Origin: Candidatus Rokuibacteriota bacterium | Lineage (GTDB): Bacteria > Methylomirabilota > Methylomirabilia > Rokubacteriales > CSP1-6 | Direction of reading: 5' to 3' | Assembly (NCBI GenBank): GCA_003221695.1 | Contig: QHSX01000066.1 | Span: forward strand, 1 to 52,202 | Length of the DNA: 52,202 nucleotides | Shown here: positions 42,787 to 50,130 of the stretch, piece by piece | Numbering within the stretch: the first letter of the stretch is position 1 | How the letters are laid out: each line of letters starts with the position of its first letter | Notes under the pieces: model-generated | What the model saw: only the letters and a program-made list of their open reading frames with translations | What the model was told of the DNA's origin: nothing | The model's database searches: none | Program-made: the position numbers and the translations under genes

Positions 42787-43245
42787 ATGTTCGACATCGG
42801 GCTCCAGGAGATGCTCGTCATCGGGGTCATCGCGCTCCTCGTCTTCGGGCCCTCGAAGCTCCCGGAGCTCGGACGGATGGTCGGCCGTGCGATGCGCGAG
42901 TTCCGCCGCGCGAGCGACGAGTTCCGCCAGACCGTCGAGACGAACCTGAACCTGAACGACGTCGATCCGGTCGGCGCGCTCTCGAGCGTGCCGACGGTCG
43001 ACACCGCGCCGCCCGCGGCAACGACCATGCCGTCCGCCGCCGCGGACGCGCCGGCCGCCACGGCCACGGCCGCGCCCGCCGAGCCCTTCTGCGCGCAGCG
43101 CAGCTCGCGCCTCTTCCACCGGACCGACTGTACGTGGACCACGCGGATCCCCGAGGCCGAGCGCCTGTACTTCAAGCACGTCGTCGACGCGCGCGAGCAG
43201 GGGTACGTGACGTGTCCGGTGTGCGAGCCGTGGGAGCCCGCCTGA
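42787..43245 (+). CDS. TatA/TatB-like protein with C-terminal Ada-like metal-binding tail
   Basis: A 152-aa protein. Residues 1-55 are a TatA/B unit: short N-terminus, one membrane helix ([16 protein letters not shown]), hinge [14 protein letters not shown] and amphipathic helix. A Pro/Ala-rich linker follows (residues about 68-98). Residues about 99-150 contain [30 protein letters not shown] and CPVC, the pattern of the four-Cys zinc site found in Ada and many metal-binding tails. The fusion is unusual. The Tat part should build the translocation pore; the tail may bind Zn2+ or a cofactor. It lacks TatC nearby. Confidence 0.8.
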   Translation: MFDIGLQEMLVIGVIALLVFGPSKLPELGRMVGRAMREFRRASDEFRQTVETNLNLNDVDPVGALSSVPTVDTAPPAATTMPSAAADAPAATATAAPAEPFCAQRSSRLFHRTDCTWTTRIPEAERLYFKHVVDAREQGYVTCPVCEPWEPA

Positions 43246-43260
43246 GAGCCTCTCTTTTTT
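43244..43260 (+). terminator. Weak intrinsic terminator before lexA
   Basis: GAGAGCCTCTC with a six-T run begins at the TatA/B stop. The stem is short (4-5 bp), but position and T-tract fit an intrinsic terminator separating tat from lexA. Confidence 0.45.
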
Positions 43261-43262
43261 CC

Positions 43263-43292
43263 TGGACACGCTCAACACCCGTTGAGTATTAT
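43263..43292 (+). promoter_or_regulatory. lexA promoter
   Basis: TGGACA (43263-43268), 18 nt, TATTAT (43287-43292): each hexamer differs from the sigma-70 consensus by one base. The predicted start is about 7 nt later, leaving a short leader before ATG 43314. Confidence 0.6.
43271..43286. promoter_or_regulatory. Candidate LexA operator CTCAAC-N4-GTTGAG
   Basis: CTCAACacccGTTGAG is a perfect 6-bp inverted repeat filling the spacer between the lexA -35 and -10 boxes, the classic place for an autorepressor. The half-site differs from the well-known GAAC-N4-GTTC and E. coli CTGT-N8-ACAG types. Confidence 0.6.
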
Positions 43293-43313
43293 GGCGGTCA
43301 CGGGAACCGCCAC

Positions 43314-43955
43314 ATGCGAGATCTGACGGCGCGACAACGGGAGGTCCTGGGGTTCATCCAGAACTTCACCTTCCGACACGGTGTGCCGCCGACGGTGCGC
43401 GAGATCGGCAACCGGTTCAAGGTCACGCCCCGCGCCGCGTTCGACCACCTCCGGGCGCTCGAGCGCAAGGGCGCGCTCCAGCGACGACCCAGCGCGGGAC
43501 GCACCTCCCGGGCGCTCACCCCCACGGCCCCCCTCGGCACACGCCAGTTCAGGCCGGTGCCGATCCTGGGTCGCATCGCCGCGGGCTCGCCGAATCTGGC
43601 GACCGAAAACGTCGAGGGGGAGCTGCCCGTGGCCCCGTCCGCGCTCGCCGGCCACGGCGAGGACGTGTTCGCGCTACGCGTCCGGGGCGAGAGCATGATC
43701 GAGGCGCACATCTGTCACGGCGACCTCGTCCTGGTGCGGCGCCAGGACTCGGCGCAGCCCAACGACATCGTCGTCGCTCTCCTCGAGTCCGACGCCGGCG
43801 GCGACGCCGAGGCGACGGTGAAGCGCTACCTCCGCGACGGCGCCCGCGTCGTGCTCAAGCCCGAGAATCGGACGATGAGACCCATCGTGGTCGACCCGCG
43901 CGAGCGGCACGTCCAGATTCTCGGCAAGGTCATCGGACTGCTACGCGGCTTCTGA
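43314..43955 (+). CDS. lexA: LexA repressor, SOS regulator
   Basis: A 213-aa repressor-protease. The winged-helix N-terminal domain has LTARQREVLGFIQNF, GVPPTVREIGNRFKV and AAFDHLRALERKGAL. The latent peptidase has the cleavage bond Ala90-Gly91 in RIAAGSPNL, nucleophile Ser127 (RGESMIEAHI) and general base Lys170 (TVKRYLRDG). On DNA damage RecA filaments trigger self-cleavage and derepression. The ATG at 43314 follows a small GGCGGT/ACCGCC hairpin in the leader that may mask initiation. The stretch to the next ORF is 21 nt. Confidence 0.92.
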   Translation: MRDLTARQREVLGFIQNFTFRHGVPPTVREIGNRFKVTPRAAFDHLRALERKGALQRRPSAGRTSRALTPTAPLGTRQFRPVPILGRIAAGSPNLATENVEGELPVAPSALAGHGEDVFALRVRGESMIEAHICHGDLVLVRRQDSAQPNDIVVALLESDAGGDAEATVKRYLRDGARVVLKPENRTMRPIVVDPRERHVQILGKVIGLLRGF

Positions 43956-43976
43956 GGAGTCGGAAAGGAAGGTCGT

Positions 43977-44186
43977 ATGGCTACCCGGGCGCTCACCTAC
44001 ACGCTGGTCCATCGCCGGGGCTCGCGCGCCTTTTTTTTGGCGCGTTCTACTCAACACATGGAGAGATGCGGTGCCGCCGAGGGTGGCCTACCCCAGGCGC
44101 GCCTCGCCCGCGAACTGGCCCGCGCGGCCCTGGCGCTGGCCGCGGTCATCGGATGGGGCGCCGTCGCTCTGCTCCTGGCGGGATGA
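43977..44186 (+). CDS. Small membrane protein downstream of lexA (uncertain)
   Basis: A possible 69-aa protein 21 nt after lexA, with a strong AAGGAAGG Shine-Dalgarno four bases before the ATG. The N-terminal half is Arg-rich and without similarity; the C-terminal residues about 47-69 make one membrane helix (LALAAVIGWGAVALLLAG). A second in-frame ATG at 44058 coincides with a CTCAAC-N4-GGAGAG sequence resembling the lexA operator. It overlaps the converging HD-GYP gene by 41 nt. Small membrane proteins next to lexA in other bacteria (such as SidA and YneA) stop division during SOS, which is only an analogy here. Confidence 0.4.
   Translation: MATRALTYTLVHRRGSRAFFLARSTQHMERCGAAEGGLPQARLARELARAALALAAVIGWGAVALLLAG
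44025..44044 (+). other. CGCGCC/GGCGCG hairpin with an eight-T loop
   Basis: CGCGCC-tttttttt-GGCGCG sits within the small ORF after lexA. Eight T in a row in this GC-rich DNA is unusual. The loop, not the tail, is T-rich, so it is not a standard terminator. Confidence 0.35.
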
Positions 44187-46062
44187 CGCGCGTGGCCGTG
44201 CGCCTGTACACCTTGGCCTCGATGAAGAGGTCGAGCAGCGCGGCGTCGATGCGGCCGGCGCGGCGCTCCTCGTTCAGGATGTCGAGCGCCGTGGTCGGCG
44301 GCACGGCATTCTTGTACGGGCGGTCGCCCGACGTGAGGGCGTCGTAGATGTCGGCGATCGTCATGATCTTCGACTGCACGGGGATCTCGTCCGCCTTCAT
44401 CCCGTACGGATAGCCCGAGCCGTCGAGCTTCTCGTGGTGCGAGCGCGCGATTTCGGGGATGCGGCGGAACTCCTTCGTCCACGGGATCTGGGCGAGGAAC
44501 TGGTAGGTGTGGACGACGTGGGACTGGATCTGCCGCACCTCGTCCGGCGTGAGGCTCCCCCTGGGGATGGCGAGGATCGACGCCTCCTCCGGCGTGATCA
44601 GCGTCCGGCCGCCGCCAAGGTCGTCCTCGAGGCTCCGTCGCGCGAGCCGCTCGATCTCCTCGACGAAGTCCCGCGGCAGGATCGCCGGCTCGTTCGCCAG
44701 CACGATGCGCGCGAGGCTCGCGTCGAGGTCGGTCAGAGAGGCGCGGAGCTCTGCGTCGAGAGTCCGGGTGTGCTCGCGGTAGCGCCGCTTGCCTTTCTCC
44801 AGGAGGTACTCGATCTTCCTCCTCGCGTACCTGAGCTCGAGGCCCCGCTTGACCAGCTCGGCTCGCTGGCGGATGCGGTCGAGCTCCGCGGGGTGGAGCT
44901 TCTTCGCCTTCACGAGCACCTGCTCGCGCACGCCGACCTTGCCGAAGTCGTGCAGGAGCGCGGCGTAGCGGAGCTCCATCAGCTCGTCAGTCGTGAAGCG
45001 GAGGGGGGCGTAGGGCCCGGTCGTCACGAGATCCACGGCCTCCGCGAGCGCCACCGTGAGGTTCGCGACCCTGAAGGAGTGGCCCGAGGTGGTGGGGTCG
45101 CGCGACTCGATCGCGGTCACCGAGGCCTGCACGAAGCCCTCGAAGAGCTGACGAACCGCCTCGTAGAGCCGGCTGTTCGCGATCGCCACCGCGGCCTGCG
45201 ACGCGAGCGAACCGGCGAGCTTCTCGTGGCGCGCGCTGAACGGCTTGACCAGCCGCTCGATCTCCTCCCGCGTCTCGAGGCGTCGGGCGACGTCCGGCTT
45301 GCAGTTGATGAGCTGGAAGACGCCGATGGTCTCGCCCTGCGGCGTGCGCATCGGCACGACGAGGGTCGACTTGGTCCGATAGCCCGTCTGCTCGTCGAAC
45401 GCGCGGTTGATGCGGTACGGCGCGCCCGACGGCGGCGCGTACGCGTCCTCGAGGTTCACGATCTTTCCGGCGAGCGCGACGTGGCCCGCCACGCTGTCGT
45501 TCGTGAGGGGTAGCGTAGTCGCGCGGAACGGGATCTCCACCGAATCGTTCTGTGCGAGCGCAAAGCGGAGGTGGCGCGTGCCGTCGGCCGCCTCGTCCAC
45601 GAGATAGAGCGAGCCGGCGTCGCTGTTCGTGATCTCGCGCGCCTTGGTGAGGATCGTCTCGAGGAGCTCGCGGGGGTTCCGCTCGGCGGAGAGCCGGATG
45701 CCGATCGCGTTCAGCTCGGAGAGCTCGCGGTCGAGGCGCGCGACCTCGGCCTCGGCCTCGAGATCGGCGAAGGCGTTGCGCACGGCGCTGGCGACCACGG
45801 CACGCGCCGCGCCCTCGGGCACGAGCGCGTACCATGCGGCGGAGTCGGGGCCCGGGGCGGCGGGATCGACGAGCGCCACCAGGCGGACGTGGCGCCCGAC
45901 CTGGAGGATGTCGCGCGAATCGGGCACGATCAAGAGTACGGTCGGGACCACCTCGGCCACGCGATCGGCGGACAGCGTCCCCACGTCGTACTCGTCGGCG
46001 AGGAGGTGGGCGGCCGCCGCCGCCGCGCGCGAGCTCGTGTCGTAGAGGACGCGGCGATGCAT
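44146..46062 (-). CDS. GAF and HD-GYP domain cyclic-di-GMP phosphodiesterase-like protein
   Basis: A 638-aa signalling protein. Residues 1-110 resemble a degenerate receiver region (VPTVLLIVPDSRD); about 125-310 is a GAF domain (AGSLYLVDEAADG, STLVVPMRTPQG). The HD-GYP domain follows with LLHDFGKVGV, HHEKLDGSGYP and IADIYDALTSGDRPYK, all the catalytic residues for c-di-GMP hydrolysis. Between HD and GYP lies an extra segment of about 100 residues of charged helix (LELRYARRKIEYLLEKGK onward). The start is ATG at 46062, divergent from the ligase gene. Confidence 0.87.
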   Translation of the reverse strand: MHRRVLYDTSSRAAAAAAHLLADEYDVGTLSADRVAEVVPTVLLIVPDSRDILQVGRHVRLVALVDPAAPGPDSAAWYALVPEGAARAVVASAVRNAFADLEAEAEVARLDRELSELNAIGIRLSAERNPRELLETILTKAREITNSDAGSLYLVDEAADGTRHLRFALAQNDSVEIPFRATTLPLTNDSVAGHVALAGKIVNLEDAYAPPSGAPYRINRAFDEQTGYRTKSTLVVPMRTPQGETIGVFQLINCKPDVARRLETREEIERLVKPFSARHEKLAGSLASQAAVAIANSRLYEAVRQLFEGFVQASVTAIESRDPTTSGHSFRVANLTVALAEAVDLVTTGPYAPLRFTTDELMELRYAALLHDFGKVGVREQVLVKAKKLHPAELDRIRQRAELVKRGLELRYARRKIEYLLEKGKRRYREHTRTLDAELRASLTDLDASLARIVLANEPAILPRDFVEEIERLARRSLEDDLGGGRTLITPEEASILAIPRGSLTPDEVRQIQSHVVHTYQFLAQIPWTKEFRRIPEIARSHHEKLDGSGYPYGMKADEIPVQSKIMTIADIYDALTSGDRPYKNAVPPTTALDILNEERRAGRIDAALLDLFIEAKVYRRTATRVIPPGAERRRPIR

Positions 46063-46127
46063 GAGTCAGCCTAGGGTGGGCGCTCGATCGAAGTCAAGGA
46101 TGGGCGGCGGCCCGTACAATCGACGCC

Positions 46128-47687
46128 ATGGCCGACTTCCGGCACCTCGTGAGCCTCTGCCTCGAGCTCGAGCGGACTCCGGCACGGCTCGAGAAGCTCC
46201 GCCTGGTCGCCGGGTTCCTCCGGGCGCTGCCGGCCGAGGACGTGGCGACCGCCGTCCTGTTCCTGACGGGCCGGGCGTTCCCCCCAGCCGATCCACGGGC
46301 GCTCGGGATCCGCTGGCTGCCGTCCGCCGACGAGCCGACCGCCGGGCCCCCCCTCAGCTTCGCCGACGTCGCTGCCGCGTTCGCCGCGATCGCCGAGACC
46401 CAGGGGCAGGGCGCTCGCCAGTCCAAAGAGCGTCTCGTGGGACAACTCCTGGCCCGCGCGTCCCAGGCCGAGCGTGAGATCCTCGCGCGGGTCGTCAGCG
46501 GCGAGATGCGGACGGGCGTCTCCGACGGCCTCGTGCTGGAGGCGATCGCTCAGGTCGCCGCGGCGCCCGTCGGCGCGGTGAGACGCGCCGCCCTGCGGCT
46601 CGGCGACCTCTCGACCGTCGCCGGCCTCGGCGTGACCGGCGGCGCGGCCGCGCTCGCGGCGGCAACCGCCCGGCCCGGCGTCCCGCTCCTGCCGATGCTC
46701 GCCGAGATCGCCGCCGACGTGGACGAGGCGCTCGCCGCCCACCGGGGCCGCTCGGCGCTGGAGTTCAAGTACGACGGCGCGCGGATCCAGCTCCACCGGG
46801 ACGGCGACGGGGTGGCGGTCTGGACGCGGCGCCTCTCCGACGTCACGCGAAGCCTCCCCGACGTGGTCGCGATCGCGCGCCGCGACCTCGGTCACGCGCC
46901 CTTCATCCTCGACGGCGAGGTGCTGGCGCTCGATCCCGCGGGCCGGCCGCTTCCGTTCCAGGAGCTGATGCGGCGCTTCCGCCGCGTCCACGGTGTGGAT
47001 GCGCTGGTCCGAGAGATGCCGCTGGCGCTCTACTTCTTCGACTGCCTGATGGTCGACGGCCGCTCGCTGATCGACGAGCCGTACGAGCGGCGCTGGGAGG
47101 CGCTCGCCGGGGTCACCGGCGGGCGCCACCTTGCCGAGCGCGTCGTCGTCGCCGACGTCGAGGCGGGGCGCGCGTTCTTCGCGCGGGCGCTCGAGGCCGG
47201 GCACGAGGGGGTGATGGCGAAGGACCTCGAGAGCCCCTACGAGCCCGGCGGCCGCGGCAAGCGCTGGCTCAAGCTGAAGGCTGTGGAGACGCTCGACTGC
47301 GTCATCGTGGCCGCGGACCGGGGCTCGGGGAGACGTCGGGGCTGGCTCTCGAACTATCACTTGGCCGTGCGCGACGGCGACGCGTTCGCGGACGTCGGCA
47401 AGACCTTCAAGGGGCTCACCGACGCTCAGTTCGCCGAGATGACCTCGCGGCTCTGGGGGCTCGCGACGGCGGACGACGGCTACACCGTACGCGTCCGGCC
47501 CGAGGTCGTCGTCGAGGTCGCGTACAACGAGATCCAGAAGAGTCCGACGTATCGCTCGGGGCTCGCGCTCCGCTTCGCCCGCATCACGAAGATCCGCGAC
47601 GACAAGGGCCCGACCCAGACGACGACGCTCGCCGAGCTCTCGACGCTCTACGAGAGCCAGTTCGCGACCAAGGGACGGGCAGTGTAG
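46128..47687 (+). CDS. ATP-dependent DNA ligase (LigB-type)
   Basis: A 519-aa ligase. The N-terminal DNA-binding domain occupies residues 1-200 (GEMRTGVSDGLVLEAIA). Adenylation motif I is FKYDGARIQ, with Lys214 as the AMP site; motif III is LALYFFDCLMVDG, motif IV HEGVMAKDLESPY, motif V KRWLKLKAV. The OB-fold domain ends with YRSGLALRFARITKIRDDK. It seals nicks in DNA, likely in repair alongside the NAD-dependent LigA that a bacterium should also carry. It is followed 11 nt later by a KaiC-like ATPase gene. Confidence 0.88.
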   Translation: MADFRHLVSLCLELERTPARLEKLRLVAGFLRALPAEDVATAVLFLTGRAFPPADPRALGIRWLPSADEPTAGPPLSFADVAAAFAAIAETQGQGARQSKERLVGQLLARASQAEREILARVVSGEMRTGVSDGLVLEAIAQVAAAPVGAVRRAALRLGDLSTVAGLGVTGGAAALAAATARPGVPLLPMLAEIAADVDEALAAHRGRSALEFKYDGARIQLHRDGDGVAVWTRRLSDVTRSLPDVVAIARRDLGHAPFILDGEVLALDPAGRPLPFQELMRRFRRVHGVDALVREMPLALYFFDCLMVDGRSLIDEPYERRWEALAGVTGGRHLAERVVVADVEAGRAFFARALEAGHEGVMAKDLESPYEPGGRGKRWLKLKAVETLDCVIVAADRGSGRRRGWLSNYHLAVRDGDAFADVGKTFKGLTDAQFAEMTSRLWGLATADDGYTVRVRPEVVVEVAYNEIQKSPTYRSGLALRFARITKIRDDKGPTQTTTLAELSTLYESQFATKGRAV

Positions 47688-47698
47688 AATCTCCGCGC

Positions 47699-48586
47699 GT
47701 GACCGAACGCGTCTCCACCGGACTCCCGAAGCTCGACGCGATGCTCGGCGGCGGCCTGCTGCCCGGCACGCTGGCGGTCGTCTACGGCGCGACGGGCATC
47801 GGCAAGACCCACCTGGGCCTCACGTTCGCCGATCACGGCCGCGTCGCCGACGGCGCGCGCGGCGTCGTGCTCGACATGAATGGGCGCGGCGACTCGCAGC
47901 AGCACGACGCCTACGCCGCACGCCTCTTCGGCTGGACCCTCGCGACCTGGCGCCACGCCGTCACGCCGATGAGCGACCCGTACCCGCCCGCCGCCGAGAT
48001 GCAGGCGTTCTACTCGAACGCGCTCCCGTGGGTCGGGCGCGTCCGCGACTTCCAGGTGGCGACGCCCGACGGTGGCGCCGAGTTCGACTGGAACTGGAAG
48101 GCGATGTACAACCGCGCCCTCTACACGGTCCGGCCGTTCATGTATTTCCACTTCGCCGCCGGGACGCGGCGCGTGGTGGTCGACGGCGTCGAGCCGATGG
48201 ACACGCCGGCGGACTCGATCCAGTTCTTCATGTTCGACGAGCTCTACCGGAAGACGATCCACCGCGACGCCGAGACGCTCGGGATGGAGATCTGCATGCC
48301 GGTGTGGAAGCACCGGGCGTTCATCGACGCCCACGGCTACGACCACGCGCGGATCACGACGCTGCTCCTCGTCACCACCGAGGAGACGCGTCTCGAGGAT
48401 CTGCTCGCGCGGAAGGTGGCCACGGGGGACATCGGCGCGACCGCGAACACGATCCTCGCGCTCGGCAGCGAGCGGGTCGGCAACCGACTCGCCCGGATGC
48501 TGTGCGTGGTCAAGCATCGCGGGAGCCCCATGTCCGACGAGATCGTGGAGTTCCGGATCACCGAAGGCGGCGTCACGCTCGGCTGA
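47699..48586 (+). CDS. RecA/KaiC-like ATPase of unknown role
   Basis: A 295-aa RecA-fold ATPase of the KaiC/GvpD/RAD55 type: STGLPKLDAMLGGGLLPGTLAVVYGATGIGKTH gives the start and Walker A (GATGIGKTH), quoted in parts; VVVDGVEPMD is the Walker B-like strand. C-terminal VKHRGSPMSDEIVEFRITEGG is typical of KaiC-like ATPases. There is only one ATPase domain, no circadian or gas-vesicle gene. The start is GTG 47699. It lies between ligase and tRNA nucleotidyltransferase genes in one direction with 11- and 22-nt gaps, which hints at DNA or RNA repair, unproven. Confidence 0.75.
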   Translation: MTERVSTGLPKLDAMLGGGLLPGTLAVVYGATGIGKTHLGLTFADHGRVADGARGVVLDMNGRGDSQQHDAYAARLFGWTLATWRHAVTPMSDPYPPAAEMQAFYSNALPWVGRVRDFQVATPDGGAEFDWNWKAMYNRALYTVRPFMYFHFAAGTRRVVVDGVEPMDTPADSIQFFMFDELYRKTIHRDAETLGMEICMPVWKHRAFIDAHGYDHARITTLLLVTTEETRLEDLLARKVATGDIGATANTILALGSERVGNRLARMLCVVKHRGSPMSDEIVEFRITEGGVTLG

Positions 48587-48608
48587 CGCGGGCGCGCCAG
48601 GGTCTCCC

Positions 48609-50054
48609 ATGCCCGTCTTCCGCCTCGAGCGCCTGACGCGCGCCGAGGTCGCGGTCCTGCGCGCGGTCGCCGCCCTCGCGGGCCGACACGGCGCGGCCGT
48701 GCTCGTGGGCGGGACGGTGCGCGACGCGTGGCTCGGGCGCCGGCCGGGGGCCGGGGTCGACCTCGACATCGCGGTCCCCGCGGGAGCCCTCGATCTTTCA
48801 CGGCGCGTGGCGACGCGGCTCGGCGGCGCCTTCGTCCCCCTCGACCCCGAGCGCGGAACGGGGCGCGTCGTCGTCGCGGGTGTCCGGCTCGACGTGACCG
48901 ATTTTCGCGGCCCGTCGCTCGCGGCGGACCTCGCGGCCCGCGACTTCACCGTCAACGCCCTCGCCGTTCCGCTGCGCGAGCTGGCGACACACGGCGCCGC
49001 GCCGATCGTCGATCCCACCGGGGGCCTCGCCGATCTCCGCGCGCGCCGCCTGCGCGCGCCGGCCTCCCGCGTGCTCGCCGACGACCCCCTGCGCGCGCTC
49101 CGCGGCGTGCGTCTGGAGGCGGCGCTCGGCTTCCGGCTGACGCGTGGGACGGTCGCGGCGATCCGGGCCGTCGCGCCAGCGCTCCCCGCCGTCGCCGCCG
49201 AACGCGTGCGGGACGAGGTGCTGGCGGTGCTGGGACTTCCCGCCGCGGCGCGCGCGTTCCGGCGCATGGACGCGCTCGGGCTCCTCGGCGTGCTCGTGCC
49301 CGAGGTGGAGGCGATGCGCGCGACGGCCCAACCCGCGCCGCACCGCTTCCCCGTCCTCGAGCACTCGCTGCGCGCCTTGGCCGCGGCCGACCGCGTGCTC
49401 GCGCGTCTCGCCGCGCTGGTGCCGTTCGGCGAGGAGCTCCGCGCGCACATGGACGAGCCGCTCGGCGGTGGCGTCACGCGCGGCCAGGTGCTCAAGCTCG
49501 GCGCGCTCCTCCACGACGTGGCCAAGCCCGAGACGCGGCGCCTGGTCCAGGGTCGCGTGAGGTTCTTCGACCACGACGTGGTCGGCGCCGAGCGCGCCCG
49601 CGCGATCGGCCGACGGTTGCGCCTGCCCGAGCGGGCGCTCGGGGTGCTCGAGCGCCTCGTGCGCCACCACCTGCGTCCGATGCACCTTGGCGCCTCGGGG
49701 CGGCTGACGAACCGCGCGCGCTCCCGCTTCTATCGCGACCTGCGCGAGGACACGCAGGACCTGCTGCTGCTCGCGCTGGCCGACGCGGCCGCGGTGACCG
49801 GCACCTCGCCGTGGAGTGTCTGGCGGCGCGCGCTGCTGATCCGCGACCTCCTCGGCGGCTGGCAAGAGCTGCAGGCGATCGAGGCGGCGCCGCCGCTCCT
49901 CCGGGGCGAGGACGTCATGCACCGGCTCGGCCTCGCCCCCGGTCCCGCCGTCGGCCGGGCGCTCGCGCGGGTGCGAGAGGCCCAGGCGCTCGGACGGCTG
50001 AAGACACGCGACGAGGCGCTCGCCTACCTTGACTCGCTGTCGGCGGACCCCTAG
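48609..50054 (+). CDS. CCA-adding enzyme/poly(A) polymerase family nucleotidyltransferase with HD domain
   Basis: A 481-aa class II nucleotidyltransferase. The head domain has LVGGTVRDAWLGRRPG and the DxD metal motif VDLDIAV, then ARDFTVNALAV and DDPLRALRGVRLEA. An HD domain (LLHDVAKPETRR, LVRHHLRPM) lies at residues about 300-370, as in CCA enzymes or their A-adding partners. It should add CCA or part of it to tRNA 3' ends, or repair them. The start is ATG 48609. A hairpin follows 6 nt past the stop. Confidence 0.87.
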   Translation: MPVFRLERLTRAEVAVLRAVAALAGRHGAAVLVGGTVRDAWLGRRPGAGVDLDIAVPAGALDLSRRVATRLGGAFVPLDPERGTGRVVVAGVRLDVTDFRGPSLAADLAARDFTVNALAVPLRELATHGAAPIVDPTGGLADLRARRLRAPASRVLADDPLRALRGVRLEAALGFRLTRGTVAAIRAVAPALPAVAAERVRDEVLAVLGLPAAARAFRRMDALGLLGVLVPEVEAMRATAQPAPHRFPVLEHSLRALAAADRVLARLAALVPFGEELRAHMDEPLGGGVTRGQVLKLGALLHDVAKPETRRLVQGRVRFFDHDVVGAERARAIGRRLRLPERALGVLERLVRHHLRPMHLGASGRLTNRARSRFYRDLREDTQDLLLLALADAAAVTGTSPWSVWRRALLIRDLLGGWQELQAIEAAPPLLRGEDVMHRLGLAPGPAVGRALARVREAQALGRLKTRDEALAYLDSLSADP

Positions 50055-50059
50055 ATTAT

Positions 50060-50085
50060 CGGAAACTCGACCGCTGGAGTTTCCG
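50060..50085 (+). terminator. 9-bp hairpin after the CCA-enzyme gene
   Basis: CGGAAACTC-N8-GAGTTTCCG is a perfect stem starting 6 bases after the stop at 50054. No T-run follows. It may be a terminator, or part of the leader of the solute-binding protein gene. Confidence 0.45.
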
Positions 50086-50094
50086 GAACTCGAC

Positions 50095-50108
50095 GGAGAT
50101 CGATCTCC
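50095..50108. promoter_or_regulatory. Perfect 14-bp palindrome upstream of solute-binding protein
   Basis: GGAGATCGATCTCC is a perfect palindrome, 23 bp before the ATG at 50131, in the leader of the ABC solute-binding protein gene. It could bind a dimeric regulator or hold the ribosome site in a stem. Confidence 0.4.
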
Positions 50109-50130
50109 CTCGATACCGAGGAGGCGCGCA

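Noticed and set aside
44025-44044. Intrinsic terminator after lexA
   Set aside because: The eight-T run is in the loop of the hairpin, not downstream of it, and the stem is only 6 bp.
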